This document shows, in pieces, positions 38,029-46,744 of a DNA stretch of 64,000 bases (positions are counted from its first letter, which is position 1; each line of letters begins with the position of its first letter). The notes below the pieces were generated by a model that saw nothing but the letters and a program-made list of their open reading frames with translations, ran no database searches and was not told the origin of the DNA. The DNA is taken from positions 1 to 64,000 of the forward strand of contig JAUYCX010000041.1 in the NCBI GenBank assembly GCA_030692045.1, given 5' to 3'. The translations under genes were made by a program, and so were the position numbers. The DNA comes from Candidatus Omnitrophota bacterium (GTDB lineage: Bacteria > Omnitrophota > Gorgyraeia > JAUYCX01).

Positions 38029-39312
38029 TTATTCTCTGGCAAATCTGACAAGCAGCCCCAAAATCTCCCGTCCTAAGAGTTTGCCTAAACTTCCTTTTTT
38101 AGCGGCGGTTTCGCCAAATTCTATTGAGCCATCGCTCTTAATTTCTGCGCCGCAGATAAGAATAGGCACCGGGTCGGCTGAGTGGGCTTTTAAATTGCAG
38201 GGGGTTGAGTGGTCGGCTGTAACACAGATAATAAAATCTTCTAATTTTATTTTAGGTATTAAATTTCCAAAGAAAAACTTGTCAATTGCCTCAATGCTTT
38301 CCTTTTTCTTCTCAAAATTTCCGTCGTGGGCTGGCTCATCAGGGCCTTTAATATGGATGTAAAGCCCATCAAAATTTTTAATCTGACCTTCTGCAATTTT
38401 TGCCCATACACTAAAGTCAACATCTGGATGTCCAGTAGAAGATGGAACGCTAACAATCTGTAATCCTGTTAGAAGTGCAATACCTTTTTCCACCGGCATT
38501 TCTACAAATGAGCCAAAATTTAAGCCGTATTTTTCTTTTAAGGGAGGAAATTTGGGAAGAGAATCTCCAGCGTCTCTGGCAACAATACAGTTTCCCGGCA
38601 TCTTGGCATCTAAAACTCTTTTTTTGTTCACGGCTGATTCATTTAAAACCTTGATTGCCTTAAGGGTAAATTCATTTAAAAGCAAAGCCCCTTCTTGGGC
38701 TTTAGGGTCATTTTCATATCCGGGCATTGGTTTGCTCTCTAAAATAAAATTTTCAAATTTTTCTTTTGCCACACCAAATACACCCTCGCGCGCATAGGCA
38801 GGGTCGGTATTGGTTATCCAGCCAGAAAGCCTGCTTCGCATTGCGTGAATTACCAAAACCCCTCTATGGCCAATAGTATTTCTAAACTCAAAGGTGGCGT
38901 TAGATAATGTAATTTTGGAATTAAGTTCTTTGGAAAGCGCGGTTGCCTCTTCTGTAGTTAAATTCCTGCCAACCCGTCGGTCAATGATTGTGCGATTATC
39001 TTTGGCTACGGTAGCAAAGTTTATTCGAAAAGCTGCATCACCGTCATTAAAGGTTAGCCCTTCGGCAAAACTCTCAAGCGGGCCACGGCCAGTATAATAT
39101 TTGCGGGCATCATAACCTAAGAGTGAAATCACGGCGATATCTGATTCAGGGGCAATTCCCTCTTTAACAGTATAAACTATTCCGGTTTTACCTTTTTTGG
39201 CGAGGTTGTCTAAGTGAGGAATGTGGCTAGCTTCAAGGGGAGTTTTATCGTCCAGCTCTTTAATCGGCAAATCACCTAAGCCGTCGAGGATAATGTATAA
39301 AATTTTTTTCAT
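38029..39312 (-). CDS. apgM: Cofactor-independent phosphoglycerate mutase, ApgM (archaeal) type
   Basis: ILDGLGDLPIKELDDKTPLEASHIPHLDNLAKKGKTGIVYTV...HIKGPDEPAHDGNFEKK. Confidence 0.93.
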   Translation of the reverse strand: MKKILYIILDGLGDLPIKELDDKTPLEASHIPHLDNLAKKGKTGIVYTVKEGIAPESDIAVISLLGYDARKYYTGRGPLESFAEGLTFNDGDAAFRINFATVAKDNRTIIDRRVGRNLTTEEATALSKELNSKITLSNATFEFRNTIGHRGVLVIHAMRSRLSGWITNTDPAYAREGVFGVAKEKFENFILESKPMPGYENDPKAQEGALLLNEFTLKAIKVLNESAVNKKRVLDAKMPGNCIVARDAGDSLPKFPPLKEKYGLNFGSFVEMPVEKGIALLTGLQIVSVPSSTGHPDVDFSVWAKIAEGQIKNFDGLYIHIKGPDEPAHDGNFEKKKESIEAIDKFFFGNLIPKIKLEDFIICVTADHSTPCNLKAHSADPVPILICGAEIKSDGSIEFGETAAKKGSLGKLLGREILGLLVRFARE

Positions 39313-39382
39313 ATTCGGGACTACTTTAAAAATTTAATTCCGGCAAACAATCCGCCAAGTTTCGCGGCGGATTGTGCCGTCA

Positions 39383-41665
39383 TTAACATTTAGAGAATCC
39401 ACAAACATGGCATTTACTGCAGCCCTCTTCATGTTGAAGAGCACTTCCGCAGTCTGGGCAGACTCCTACAATATTATTTGAATCATTAAAATTTATAATC
39501 GCAGGAATCGCGCTATTTTCCTTAGCTGCAAGAGAAACGCTAACCTCTACCCTTGAGGTAATACCTGCACCGTTGCCCAACCTTTTTTCAATTACTCTGG
39601 CAATGGCATCTGCGCAGGAGAAAATCCTAGCTCCCTTTTCCCACGACGGCGAAGGGCATCTAATACCGTGAAGCTGTTCAATAATAGACTTAACCTCAAT
39701 CTCTGAACGTAATGCCAAAGAAACCAATCTTCCAATTGCCTCAAGCTGCGAGGCAGCACAACCGCCAGCTTTGCCCATTTGCGTAAAAATCTCGAAGGGC
39801 TTGCCATTCTCGTCGGTATTGATGGTTACATAGAGGTTGCCGCAGCCAGTAGAAACCTTTGTGGTTGTGCCGGTAGTCACCTCGGGCCTTGGCCGGGGCT
39901 CAATCTTTCCTGAAATAGTTAGGATTTTATTATCTTCTTCCCTTCGCTCAATATTTAAAACTTGTTCTTCCCTGCTTCTATCACGGTAAATTGTTACACC
40001 TTTACAGCCCAATTTGTAAGCCGTCATATAAACTTGGTATACATCTTCTATACTTGCAGAATTAGGAAAGTTAACGGTTTTAGAAACTGCGTTGTCAGTG
40101 TATTTTTGGAATGCCGCCTGCATCTTAATATGCCACTCGGGTGAAATATCATGAGCGCTAACAAATACACGGCGCACATCCTTAGGGATTTCCTTAATAT
40201 CTTGAATGCAACCCTTTTGAGCAATTCTTTCCATTAAATCTTGGCTAAAAAAACCCAGTTCTCGCGCTACCTCTTCAAAAACATTATCTACCTCCACCAA
40301 CTTATCCTTATCCATTACTGAACGATAATAGGAAATAGCAAATATTGGTTCAATTCCTGAGGAGCAAGGGCCTGCAATAATACTGATTGTGCCAGTGGGG
40401 GCAACGGTAGTTAAGGTGGCGTTTCTTAATTTGTCAGCTGCATCACTTGCGAAAATACTTTTTTTAAAGGCTGGGAAGCATCCTTTTCTCTTGGCGAGTT
40501 CCTGAGATTTACGACGCGCCTCTTTTAAAATAAAAGATATAACAGTTTCAGCAAGCTTTACTGCCTCATCAGAATCATAAGGGATGCCTAAACGCGCAAG
40601 TGCCGACCCCCAACCCATTATGCCTAAGCCAATCTTGCGGGTAAGCTTAGTATTCTTTTCGATTTCAGGCAAAGGAAATTTATTTACATCAATTACATTA
40701 TCCAGAAAATGAACTGACATTTGAACAGTGTGCTTTAATTTTTCCCAATCAATCTCATATTTGTCTGCTCTTTTTAAAAGCATCCTATATAAATTTATAG
40801 AGCCTAAGTTACAACTTTCAAAAGGTAAAAGCACCTGCTCACCGCAAGGATTCGTAGATTCATATTTTCCTAAGGCAGGGGTGGGGTTAAATTCGTTCAT
40901 CCGGTCAATGAAGATAACGCCTGGCTCGCCATTTTTATGCGCCATCTTTACAATCAAATCAAATACAAACTTGCTATTAAGACGCTTTACTATTTTTTGC
41001 GTGTGTGGGTCAATTAAATCGTAATCCTCACCCCTTTCCAAACGCTTCATAAAATCATTAGTTACAGCAACGGAGATATTAAAGTTGGTAATGTCGGTAT
41101 TGGATTCTTTGCAGGTAATAAATTCTAGGATATCAGGATGGTCGACTCTCAAGATTCCCATATTTGCTCCGCGACGGGTTCCGCCCTGTTTAACTGCCTG
41201 TGTTGCGGCATCAAAAACCTTCATAAAGGAAACCGGTCCCGAGGCAATGCCGCCCGTAGATTGCACTACACTGTTCTTGGGACGCAGCCTAGAAAAAGAA
41301 AATCCCGTGCCGCCGCCTGACTTATGAATTAAAGCTGTTGCCTTAAGGCTCTCAAAGATGGATTCCATAGAATCTTCTATCGGCAAAACAAAACAAGCGC
41401 TTAACTGACCCAATTCTCTTCCGGCATTCATTAAGGTAGGAGAATTAGGCATAAAGTCTAATTCTGCCATCATTGTATAAAATTTCTCTTCGGTCTTAGC
41501 AATATCCTCTTTATTAAAGCCATAATGCTCATCTGCTTGGGCTATTGCCTTGGCAATACGCCTAAACAACTCTTGGGGAGTTTCTATAACTTTACCCTCG
41601 GCATCTTTTTTAAGATATCGCTTTTCTAAGACCTTTAAGGCGTTGGCAGATAATTTTAAAGCCAT
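39383..41665 (-). CDS. nrdJ: Adenosylcobalamin-dependent (class II) ribonucleotide reductase
   Basis: PTLMNAGRELGQLSACFVLPIEDSMESIF...ESTNPCGEQVLLPFESCNLGSINL...; C-terminal CPDCGSALQHEEGCSKCHVCG. Confidence 0.95.
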   Translation of the reverse strand: MALKLSANALKVLEKRYLKKDAEGKVIETPQELFRRIAKAIAQADEHYGFNKEDIAKTEEKFYTMMAELDFMPNSPTLMNAGRELGQLSACFVLPIEDSMESIFESLKATALIHKSGGGTGFSFSRLRPKNSVVQSTGGIASGPVSFMKVFDAATQAVKQGGTRRGANMGILRVDHPDILEFITCKESNTDITNFNISVAVTNDFMKRLERGEDYDLIDPHTQKIVKRLNSKFVFDLIVKMAHKNGEPGVIFIDRMNEFNPTPALGKYESTNPCGEQVLLPFESCNLGSINLYRMLLKRADKYEIDWEKLKHTVQMSVHFLDNVIDVNKFPLPEIEKNTKLTRKIGLGIMGWGSALARLGIPYDSDEAVKLAETVISFILKEARRKSQELAKRKGCFPAFKKSIFASDAADKLRNATLTTVAPTGTISIIAGPCSSGIEPIFAISYYRSVMDKDKLVEVDNVFEEVARELGFFSQDLMERIAQKGCIQDIKEIPKDVRRVFVSAHDISPEWHIKMQAAFQKYTDNAVSKTVNFPNSASIEDVYQVYMTAYKLGCKGVTIYRDRSREEQVLNIERREEDNKILTISGKIEPRPRPEVTTGTTTKVSTGCGNLYVTINTDENGKPFEIFTQMGKAGGCAASQLEAIGRLVSLALRSEIEVKSIIEQLHGIRCPSPSWEKGARIFSCADAIARVIEKRLGNGAGITSRVEVSVSLAAKENSAIPAIINFNDSNNIVGVCPDCGSALQHEEGCSKCHVCGFSKC

Positions 41666-41695
41666 ATTTTCACTCCTTTCTCATCCAAAGAGTAT

Positions 41696-41742
41696 AACAT
41701 ATATATTGTGGTGTTTCAAGATTTGAATACAATATGTTGTGT
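41696..41742. promoter_or_regulatory. Two candidate NrdR boxes upstream of nrdJ
   Basis: AACATATATATTGTG (centre ~41703) and AATACAATATGTTGTGT (centre ~41734), 31 bp apart. Confidence 0.5.
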
Positions 41743-41902
41743 TTATACGGTGAGTGACTTCTCATTGCGGAAGTACCTTTTTAAAAAAACTTTTAGGTTT
41801 TTTTAAGAAGCAGAGGGCAGGAATTATTATGAGGACTTTTTTATTCCCTCCATTTTGGATTTTATCATTTTTCTCTAGGTTGTCAAGTGTTAAAAATATT
41901 TT

Positions 41903-42949
41903 TTAGACTTTTTTGTCGTTTAACTCATGAGCGATATCAACTGTTAATTTATGAACATCCTCTGCCAGCTCAACATTCAATGTGCCACAGCCGCAGCTAG
42001 GGGTAATAATCACCTGATTCTTAAGCATATCTTTTTCGCAACCTACCTTTAAAATTTTATCCAACAATAAATCTTTTAAAGATTTTTCATTGACCACATC
42101 CGAATTTGGCACAATGCCCCAGGCCAGTATACCACCCCGCTTAAAGAAGCTCTCTAATTCCTTAGGATACAAAAGAATAGTATCCAAGAAATTATAGGCA
42201 TCGAAATTTAAAATATCAATTTGGGTCTGCATTATAAGACCCCAATCAGTATTACCGCAGCAGTGAATCCCTGCTAAAGCATTTTCTTGATGAATGGCGG
42301 CAACCACCTCATCAATTCGAGATACCACCTCTTCTCTTTTTAAAGAAACATAACTTGAACCTATTGACACTAAATAAGGCTCATCAATAAAAATTATAAT
42401 TTTGAGTTTTGATTTTTGATTTTTGATTTTTCTTATCTGCCATCTTGCTTTCATAGCAAGTGTTTCGGTAAGTATTTCCTGCAAATCTTTGTTATAAATA
42501 ACCGGGCGGCTGTTTTGGTCCTTAATGGTTAAGCCAAAACTTATTGGGCCAATTGTTTGGCCCTTGAAATAATTAATCCCGTTTAAATCTTTAATATTCT
42601 TAAGCATCTCGAAAAAACCGCAGGCATATTCCTGGCAAATACAAAAATAATTTAAATCATTATCCGAATATGCCTTTAAAGTTTCTTCCATTTTGTTTAA
42701 GAAGCCTGGCTTTTCTGTATCTATATAAATTCTCTGACTTTTTTCATCTATTACTACACCGGGTAACCCAGAGCTAAACTGAACATACATATTCTCTAAA
42801 AATGAGCGCTTAACAAGCTGCGGCCAAAATATTATGTCATCTTTGAAATTATCAAGTATAAATTGACAGCCTTGGGTTTTATCAAGATGGGGAAGGCTTC
42901 CTACGCCTGTGGCAAGAAATTTTTGAGTAGAAATGGGGAAGGTTTTCAC
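41903..42949 (-). CDS. Cobalamin-independent methionine synthase/UROD-like TIM-barrel protein
   Basis: GVGSLPHLD start, IHCCGNTDWGLIM, TPSCGCGTLNVE. Confidence 0.7.
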   Translation of the reverse strand: MKTFPISTQKFLATGVGSLPHLDKTQGCQFILDNFKDDIIFWPQLVKRSFLENMYVQFSSGLPGVVIDEKSQRIYIDTEKPGFLNKMEETLKAYSDNDLNYFCICQEYACGFFEMLKNIKDLNGINYFKGQTIGPISFGLTIKDQNSRPVIYNKDLQEILTETLAMKARWQIRKIKNQKSKLKIIIFIDEPYLVSIGSSYVSLKREEVVSRIDEVVAAIHQENALAGIHCCGNTDWGLIMQTQIDILNFDAYNFLDTILLYPKELESFFKRGGILAWGIVPNSDVVNEKSLKDLLLDKILKVGCEKDMLKNQVIITPSCGCGTLNVELAEDVHKLTVDIAHELNDKKV

Positions 42950-43944
42950 GAAAAGTGGCTGCAGGATTCTCTAATGACCAATTCGGTAGGTAAAATTGCC
43001 TTTAATGTTGTTTTTTTGCCTTGCATTATTGCATTTAGTTCTTTGACTGCTTGCGCTGCCATAGAAAAAAGCGGTTGCCTCATAGTAGTAAGGGAAACCG
43101 GCCCGTATAAGCTTGCTGGGTTATCATCAAAACCTATAACCGAAATATCCTTAGGCACTTTTAGGCCTTTTTCCATAATCACGGCAATTGCCTCCTGTGC
43201 CATATCGTCGCTAGCAACGAAGATTGCTGTGGGAGGATGGGTTAAATCCAATAATTTCAAAGTAGCAACCCTGGCACTGCGCCGGGAAAAATCACCCTTT
43301 TCAATATAATCTTCCTTTAGAGGGACATTTTTCTCTTTAAGTGCCAGCTTATATCCTTCTAAACGCTGTTGTGCACATTGTGTAATTAAACTTCCAGTAA
43401 TGGTTGCAATATTTTTGTGGCCTAATTCAACTAAATAAGTAACAGCGGTTTTTGCCCCCTTTAAATTATCAATTCCCAGATAATTAACTGGCAAATCTTT
43501 AATGATGTTATTTATCACAATGCAAGGAATATTTTCTTCTAAAATGCTTTCTAATTGTTGCCTATTTTCAATTATATCTGCAAAAATTACACCACCCAAG
43601 TTACTGACGTTTAGCAATTCCCTGCCATCGGTTAGATGCAACAACAAATCTAACTTTAGTTGCTCGCAGCTACTGCCCACCCCGCGGATAATCTCCACAG
43701 CATAAAATGAAGAATAGACACCTTCATAGCGCGGAATTATTAAACCCACTGCACGACTTTCACCCTTGGCTAATTGTTGGGCGCTTATGTTAGGTTTGAA
43801 TTTAAAAAACCTTATGGCTTCTTCTACCTTTAAGCGATTAGTTTTGGAAACGGTGGGGACATTGTTAATTACGCGCGAAACCGTAGTAATAGAAACTCCT
43901 GCTCGGCGGGCGACATCCTCGATACTAATCTTTTTTTTAGCCAC
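42946..43944 (-). CDS. LacI-family transcriptional regulator
   Basis: SIEDVARRAGVSITTVSRVINNVPTVSKTNRLKVEEAIR; periplasmic-binding-like core. Confidence 0.95.
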   Translation of the reverse strand: MAKKKISIEDVARRAGVSITTVSRVINNVPTVSKTNRLKVEEAIRFFKFKPNISAQQLAKGESRAVGLIIPRYEGVYSSFYAVEIIRGVGSSCEQLKLDLLLHLTDGRELLNVSNLGGVIFADIIENRQQLESILEENIPCIVINNIIKDLPVNYLGIDNLKGAKTAVTYLVELGHKNIATITGSLITQCAQQRLEGYKLALKEKNVPLKEDYIEKGDFSRRSARVATLKLLDLTHPPTAIFVASDDMAQEAIAVIMEKGLKVPKDISVIGFDDNPASLYGPVSLTTMRQPLFSMAAQAVKELNAIMQGKKTTLKAILPTELVIRESCSHFS

Positions 43945-44062
43945 TTTTTAAACGCTAATTTTCGCGAATCCCTGCCTACGGCAGACAGGTAACGCTAATT
44001 CTCGCGAATTTGTCTTCTTTTAGTATTCGCGTTAATTCGTATTAAATCAGCGATAATTCGCG

Positions 44063-45211
44063 TTATTTTACCAAATCGCCGATTTGAAGGGGTTGGCTTT
44101 TTTGTTTAATATCTGCGGCAGAGATATCCTTTCTGGTCTGGATTACCTCAATTGAGGCAATTTGTTTATTATCGCGATAAACCTTAAGACTATCCCCTGC
44201 TTTGACGCCTGAATTTTCTCCCAAATCGATAATCACAAAATTATTTGCTTCATTTACCGAAACAACCTTTCCGATTAAATCCGCTGGAAGCATTATGCCT
44301 TTTGAAGAAGTGCTGCTTCGCACAACAATTGGCGCAAGTTCAATAGACTTTGATTCAGCCGCTGTGGCTGCTTGTCCTTTAAGCCTTCCCTCTAAATCTT
44401 TTTTAATATCTAATACTTCATCGATGCGCCTGCGAACCAAAATATCGGTTTCCTGCAAGCGTTTGTTCAATTTATCCTTCTCAACCACCAACCTCTGTAA
44501 TCCTCTTTCTAGAGAAACTTTAGAGGTTGCCAAATCCTTAATCTGATAACGTAGAGATAGATTTTCTTCTTTTAACTTACTCAATTTATCCTCAATGCTT
44601 TTTTTGTCATTTTTCTCTTTGGCTAAATCTAAAGCCAAATTATTGGATAGGTCAGTAGTATATTTAATCTTTCTTTCTAAATCTTCATTGCTTTGTTTAA
44701 GCTTAGTTATCTCAACCTCAATTTCAGCCTTTGTCTTTTTTACTTCCTCTACCTGGATACTGGCATCAGAAAGTCGTGATTTTAAATCACTCAATTGCAA
44801 TTCCAAACCCGCCTTCTCTTTTAACACGCCCGCCCAATGTGCTTCATCTGTGGGCGCAGCAAGCGTTGCGCCCTCTCTAGCTGCTTTAGGCGTAGTTTGA
44901 AGCTTAGAAACTAAATCCTCTTTCTCCTTTAAAACCAGCTCGTACTTGCCCTTCCAGCTATCGCGGTCAGTAGAAATCTCATCCATATCCTTTTTGATTG
45001 TGGACAATTTATCTTCGAGCCTCTTCTTTTCCGACTGAATATTCGATATCTGAGCAAACAAATCATCGGCCTTCTTGCGTAATTCATTTTCTTTTTGGGA
45101 ATACTGTTTTATAAGTTCCTGCTTAGAATTATTTATTGCAACAACTAATAATAAACTTCCAAAAAATAAGGCGAATAAAATTATAATGATAGCTTTAGCA
45201 CCTTTCATCAT
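44063..45211 (-). CDS. Coiled-coil protein with N-terminal TM and C-terminal SH3-like domain
   Basis: Long heptad region; tail IGKVVSVNEANNFVIIDLGENSGVKAGDSLKVYRD. Confidence 0.7.
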   Translation of the reverse strand: MMKGAKAIIIILFALFFGSLLLVVAINNSKQELIKQYSQKENELRKKADDLFAQISNIQSEKKRLEDKLSTIKKDMDEISTDRDSWKGKYELVLKEKEDLVSKLQTTPKAAREGATLAAPTDEAHWAGVLKEKAGLELQLSDLKSRLSDASIQVEEVKKTKAEIEVEITKLKQSNEDLERKIKYTTDLSNNLALDLAKEKNDKKSIEDKLSKLKEENLSLRYQIKDLATSKVSLERGLQRLVVEKDKLNKRLQETDILVRRRIDEVLDIKKDLEGRLKGQAATAAESKSIELAPIVVRSSTSSKGIMLPADLIGKVVSVNEANNFVIIDLGENSGVKAGDSLKVYRDNKQIASIEVIQTRKDISAADIKQKSQPLQIGDLVK

Positions 45212-45315
45212 ATTTGGCCCTCCTTTAATGACGATATAAGTTATGTCGTCATTTGAACTATAACAAAATAAATTTATAAATTCAAGTAAAATCTATGTCA
45301 AAATTTTAATTACTA

Positions 45316-46554
45316 CTACAATTGCGCAAAGATTTGACGCACCACAAGGCTTGCGGCACCCAAGGCAATAGAATTTTCTCCTAACCTTGAGGGAATAATT
45401 TTAACTGACCTGGACATCTCTTCAAACGCCCAACAAGACACCGTATCCTTTATAGTATCCAAAAGAACACTACCGGCTTCCTCTATTCCTCCTCCTACAA
45501 CTACAACTTGAGGATTCAAAAGATTAACTAAAAAAGCAATTTTTACACCCAGCCGTTTTCCTGCCAACCTAATTGACTCAACAGCCAGAGAATCGTTTTC
45601 CTTGGCTGCTTGAAAAATATCTCTTAAATTAATTTTATTAATATCATTGCTGGCTAATTCTAAGATTCTACTATGCCGGGTTTGGTTATCTTTGGAAAGC
45701 CCTTGCCTTACATTTGAAAGTATGCCTAAATCAATCTCCCAGCGTTTCATAAAACAGGGACTGCCAAAATTGCAATTAAACAAATTATCCTCTTTTGTAT
45801 TGTATATGGCTGGTTCTCCTGCGCAGCCGCAACTTCCTCGATAAATATAACCATTAAGCATTAACCCCACGCCTACCCCAGAAAACATATATAAGATGTT
45901 CTCAATTTGCGGCTCTAAACTTAACCAATGCTCTGCAAAACAGGCAACTGTTGCGTCATTCTCTATTAAACAGGGTAAATTAAATTCTTTTTCAATTATA
46001 TCCTTTAAAGGGATGTAGATAGAAGCATAGATACAGCCTTTGTCGTCTATTCTTTCTGGCCATCGTATGGTGCCTGACTTGCTGTCAACAATACCTGCAA
46101 TTCCTATGCCAATGCCTTTTATTTTGCTTTTTTCTGACTCTGATTGTTTGATTAATTCTCTAATTATCTTTAAAACACAATCAACTATCTCTTTTGCCCT
46201 GGCATTGGGTCTGTTTTCTTTAACGCGCGCGATAATCTTGCCGTCGAGGTCTGTAATAACTCCCACCATGTCCAGTAGGTTTAACCCCACACCAATAGTT
46301 AAGCCAGCATCAGCGTTTAAATCTAAAAGTACGGGCCTTCTGCCGCCAGTTGATACATCAAATTCTTTCTCGCAAATCAAGCTTGAGCGCAATAACTCTT
46401 CGATATAATTTGTAACCGTGACCACATTTAAGCCCGCTAACCTGGAGATGTCGGTTTTGCTTAAGGGGCCGCTGCGCCGGATAGTCTCAAGGATGACTAA
46501 ATTTTTTCTGGAGCGCTCGCTAAATTCTTCACCCATTAAAGCAGGAGATTTCAT
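45316..46554 (-). CDS. ROK-family transcriptional regulator (NagC/XylR type)
   Basis: HTH GPLSKTDISRLAGLNVVTVTNYIEELL plus ROK fold GIGIAGIVDSKSG. Confidence 0.92.
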   Translation of the reverse strand: MKSPALMGEEFSERSRKNLVILETIRRSGPLSKTDISRLAGLNVVTVTNYIEELLRSSLICEKEFDVSTGGRRPVLLDLNADAGLTIGVGLNLLDMVGVITDLDGKIIARVKENRPNARAKEIVDCVLKIIRELIKQSESEKSKIKGIGIGIAGIVDSKSGTIRWPERIDDKGCIYASIYIPLKDIIEKEFNLPCLIENDATVACFAEHWLSLEPQIENILYMFSGVGVGLMLNGYIYRGSCGCAGEPAIYNTKEDNLFNCNFGSPCFMKRWEIDLGILSNVRQGLSKDNQTRHSRILELASNDINKINLRDIFQAAKENDSLAVESIRLAGKRLGVKIAFLVNLLNPQVVVVGGGIEEAGSVLLDTIKDTVSCWAFEEMSRSVKIIPSRLGENSIALGAASLVVRQIFAQL

Positions 46555-46744
46555 TTTAGCACATTTTCTTTCTCCGTGGCTTAATCGCTCCTATAATTAT
46601 ACTATAAAAAATCTAATCTACTAAACAAAAGATTAAAATTATATTATTTGAAATGATTAGTTACGTTTTTTTTAACACAGATGGGCACAGATAGATTGGC
46701 TTAAGATATGTTTTTTAACACAACTTTGAAATCAATACAAAAGC

